Shown piece by piece: positions 5,768 through 6,777 of a stretch of DNA of 6,777 nt (position 1 is the first letter of the stretch; the number at the start of each line of letters is the position of its first letter). The notes beneath the pieces are model-generated. The model did no database searches, was not told where the DNA came from, and was given only the letters and a program-made list of their open reading frames with translations. A program made the position numbers and the translations under genes. The stretch covers positions 1-6,777 of the forward strand of contig JAGPGE010000331.1 in the NCBI GenBank assembly GCA_018056145.1. The letters are read 5' to 3'. This stretch comes from Armatimonadota bacterium (lineage in GTDB: Bacteria > Armatimonadota > Zipacnadia > Zipacnadales > JABUFB01).

Positions 5768-5796
5768 AGTATATTGGCCCGCCGCCGGCTTGTCAA
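5768..5796 (-). promoter_or_regulatory. Sigma-70-type promoter for the ffh cluster
   Basis: On the minus strand a perfect -35 TTGACA (5796-5791) is followed by exactly 17 bases and then TATACT (5773-5768), one base from the -10 consensus TATAAT. Start would be near 5761. It points toward ffh and is the only near-consensus promoter I see upstream of the cluster. AT-rich sequence (GTTACTAG, 5828-5821) lies farther upstream. Confidence 0.85.
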
Positions 5797-5865
5797 CACA
5801 GGGGCAGTGCTGGCTTTGAGCTAGTAACATACATGGGTTACAGCGGTCAGGGAGGGTGGCGGCGT

Positions 5866-5885
5866 CCCCAGTTGGACGGCTGGGG
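5866..5885. other. CCCCAG/CTGGGG hairpin upstream of the ffh promoter
   Basis: A perfect 6-bp inverted repeat CCCCAG (5866-5871) and CTGGGG (5880-5885) with an 8-nt loop. There is no T-run on either side, so it is not a classical terminator. It lies between the ffh promoter and the palindromic element at 5911-6150 and may be an outlying part of that element. Confidence 0.4.
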
Positions 5886-5910
5886 GGATGTCGTCGCCGT
5901 TGTCGTGGCG

Positions 5911-6150
5911 TCACAACCCGCGAAGCGGGCGGCAGCTTGTAGCCAAGGGCAAGGGCCCGCAAAGCGGGACGCAGCCCCTGGAATCAGGCGGCAAGAAACC
6001 CGACAAGCCCTCGACACGGGACAACAGAGGCCGCGTGGTTGTGTCGCCCCAGCTCGGGGGCTCAGAAGCAGGTTCGGGCCGGAATCCGCGGGTTCCGTTC
6101 CGCTTCGCTCCACTACACCCGTGGCTAATCGTGTGCAACCCGCTTCGGAC
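5911..6150. repeat. Mosaic palindromic intergenic repeat element (REP/MITE-like), degenerate
   Basis: This gene-free stretch is built almost wholly from imperfect inverted repeats. CCCGC-GAA-GCGGG is at 5917-5929. CCCGC-AAA-GCGGG at 5956-5968 is nested inside CCAAGGGC (5943-5950) paired with GCCCCTGG (5974-5981), one mismatch. CGACAC (6012-6017) pairs with GTGTCG (6041-6046). GCCCC (6046-6050) pairs with GGGGC (6057-6061). CCGCGGGT (6086-6093) pairs with ACCCGTGG (6117-6124), one mismatch. The two GCGGG hairpins are each followed by similar (G)GCAGC sequence, so the module is partly duplicated. From memory, mosaics like this (GCGAAGCGGG, AGCCC(C)TGG, GTGGCTAATCGT) recur between genes in planctomycete- and Armatimonadota-like genomes; I could not check this. 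No transposase or coding frame is apparent. Confidence 0.6.
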
Positions 6151-6222
6151 TGTAAGGCAAGACGCCGGACCGGAAGGCGCGGAAACGCTCAGGACGGCGT
6201 TCAGATGACGGGTGATTATCCG

Positions 6223-6246
6223 AAAAACCGAGGCCGCCCCCGGGCC
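6223..6246 (-). terminator. Possible weak terminator after the right-edge gene
   Basis: Just after the TGA at 6250-6252 of the right-edge gene, the minus strand shows GGCC-(7 nt)-GGCC, then TCGG and a run of five T (6227-6223). The stem is short, so termination is plausible but weak. Confidence 0.35.
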
Positions 6247-6249
6247 GGG

Positions 6250-6777
6250 TCACAGCCGGCGCAGTGTGACCGCCCCGTCTCCTACGGGCAATGTGACGGC
6301 GAGCGACTCGCCGCTGACTCCCGCCTCGCGCGCTGTCCCGTTCACGGTCAACTCGTACCGCCCGCCGGGAAGGAGTTGGTGGAAGACGATGTCCGCCTCG
6401 CCTCCGCTCTTGCTGAGTTCCACAACCTCGGGGCGCCATTCCGCGATGGTCACAGCCGAAGGCTGCCCCCGCTTGCAGGTCACCGAAACCGGCACCTGGC
6501 GCACGGCTTCAGCAATTCCGCTGAACGCCACAAATGGAGACTCAGCGGAGCAACGGTTTGTTCCCGGCGCCAGGATGCAGGGGGCTTTCACGGTCCAGTG
6601 GCCAACGGCGGGGGCCTGCATCGCGAGCATGCCGTTGTGGTCATAGACCCGGGAGATCCCGGCCGTGCACTAGGCGCGGGTGACCTCAAGGTTCTGCTCC
6701 TGACCCTTCCGCGTTGCGTATGCGAACACGAACCGGTACCCGCCCTTTCCGTCACGCTCCACCTGGTACCCGTCTCC
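6250..6777 (-). pseudogene. 3' part of an unrecognised protein gene interrupted by an in-frame TAG
   Basis: One minus-strand frame stays open from the window edge (6777) to TGA at 6250 except for a single TAG at 6672-6670. Upstream of the TAG, 35 codons read GDGYQVERDGKGGYRFVFAY onward to LEVTRA. Downstream, 139 codons contain alternating hydrophobic/polar strands such as VPVSVTCK, ADIVFHQLLPGGRYELTVNG and the ending AVTLRRL. This looks like the C-terminal beta-sandwich of a secreted or carbohydrate-active protein; the family is not recognised. The first ATGs after the TAG (6630, 6621) have no ribosome-binding site, so a separate downstream gene is unlikely. The best reading is a nonsense-mutated gene; a true gene end at 6670 followed by decayed sequence, or a sequencing error, are alternatives. 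TAG is an ordinary stop here (ffh and rpsP end in it), so recoding is not favoured. The 5' part is outside the window. Confidence 0.5.

Noticed and set aside
5911..6150. CRISPR array
   Set aside because: The repeats are short, imperfect, palindromic and unevenly spaced, with no regular repeat-spacer units.
5578..6249. SRP RNA (ffs) or tRNA gene upstream of ffh
   Set aside because: The conserved SRP RNA core (GGAAGGAAGCAGC-like) was not found on either strand, and no T-loop/anticodon arrangement was seen.
6670..6672. Amber recoding (pyrrolysine or TAG reassignment)
   Set aside because: ffh and rpsP both end in TAG at the family-expected place, so TAG acts as a stop in this genome; a nonsense mutation or error is simpler.

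Overview
The window comes from a high-GC bacterial chromosome. Nearly all of it is one minus-strand gene cluster that joins protein targeting to ribosome and tRNA maturation. In transcription order (high to low coordinates) the genes are ffh (SRP GTPase), rpsP (S16), khpA (small KH protein), a ylqD-family gene, rimM, trmD, rplS (L19), lepB (signal peptidase I) and the 5' part of a short-chain dehydrogenase cut by the window start. The core order ffh-rpsP-khpA-ylqD-rimM-trmD-rplS is the one known from Bacillus-type Firmicutes. The high GC, the Ala/Glu-rich tails on ribosomal proteins and the palindromic intergenic DNA suggest an uncultured lineage outside the classical Firmicutes. Armatimonadota or a neighbouring phylum is a guess; the phylum cannot be fixed from this window.

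Layout. Positions 1-367 hold the SDR fragment, and 467-5577 hold eight tightly packed genes. Neighbours are 4-nt overlapping (rimM/trmD) or 10-40 nt apart, with longer structured spacers between rpsP and khpA (about 120 nt) and between khpA and ylqD (about 90 nt). Upstream of ffh is a near-consensus sigma-70 promoter (TTGACA, 17 nt, TATACT, minus strand). It is followed by a leader of about 180 nt containing an intrinsic-terminator-like hairpin, so attenuation of the whole cluster is plausible. Positions 5797-6249 are gene-free and carry a mosaic of imperfect palindromes that looks like a degenerate REP/MITE-type intergenic repeat. Positions 6250-6777 are the 3' part of another minus-strand gene, unrecognised, whose frame is interrupted by an in-frame TAG.

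How the genes work together. Ffh delivers ribosome-nascent-chain complexes to the membrane, and LepB removes signal peptides from exported proteins. S16 and L19 are structural ribosomal proteins, RimM helps 30S maturation, and TrmD makes m1G37 in tRNAs to keep reading frame. KhpA and the YlqD protein are an RNA-binding protein and an uncharacterised coiled-coil protein that travel with them. The SDR (pteridine-reductase/FolM-like) has no obvious functional tie to the rest.

No CRISPR array, tRNA, rRNA, SRP RNA, transposase or defence system was found. The items most worth a second look are the promoter/terminator leader of ffh, the palindromic intergenic element and the amber-interrupted gene at the right edge.
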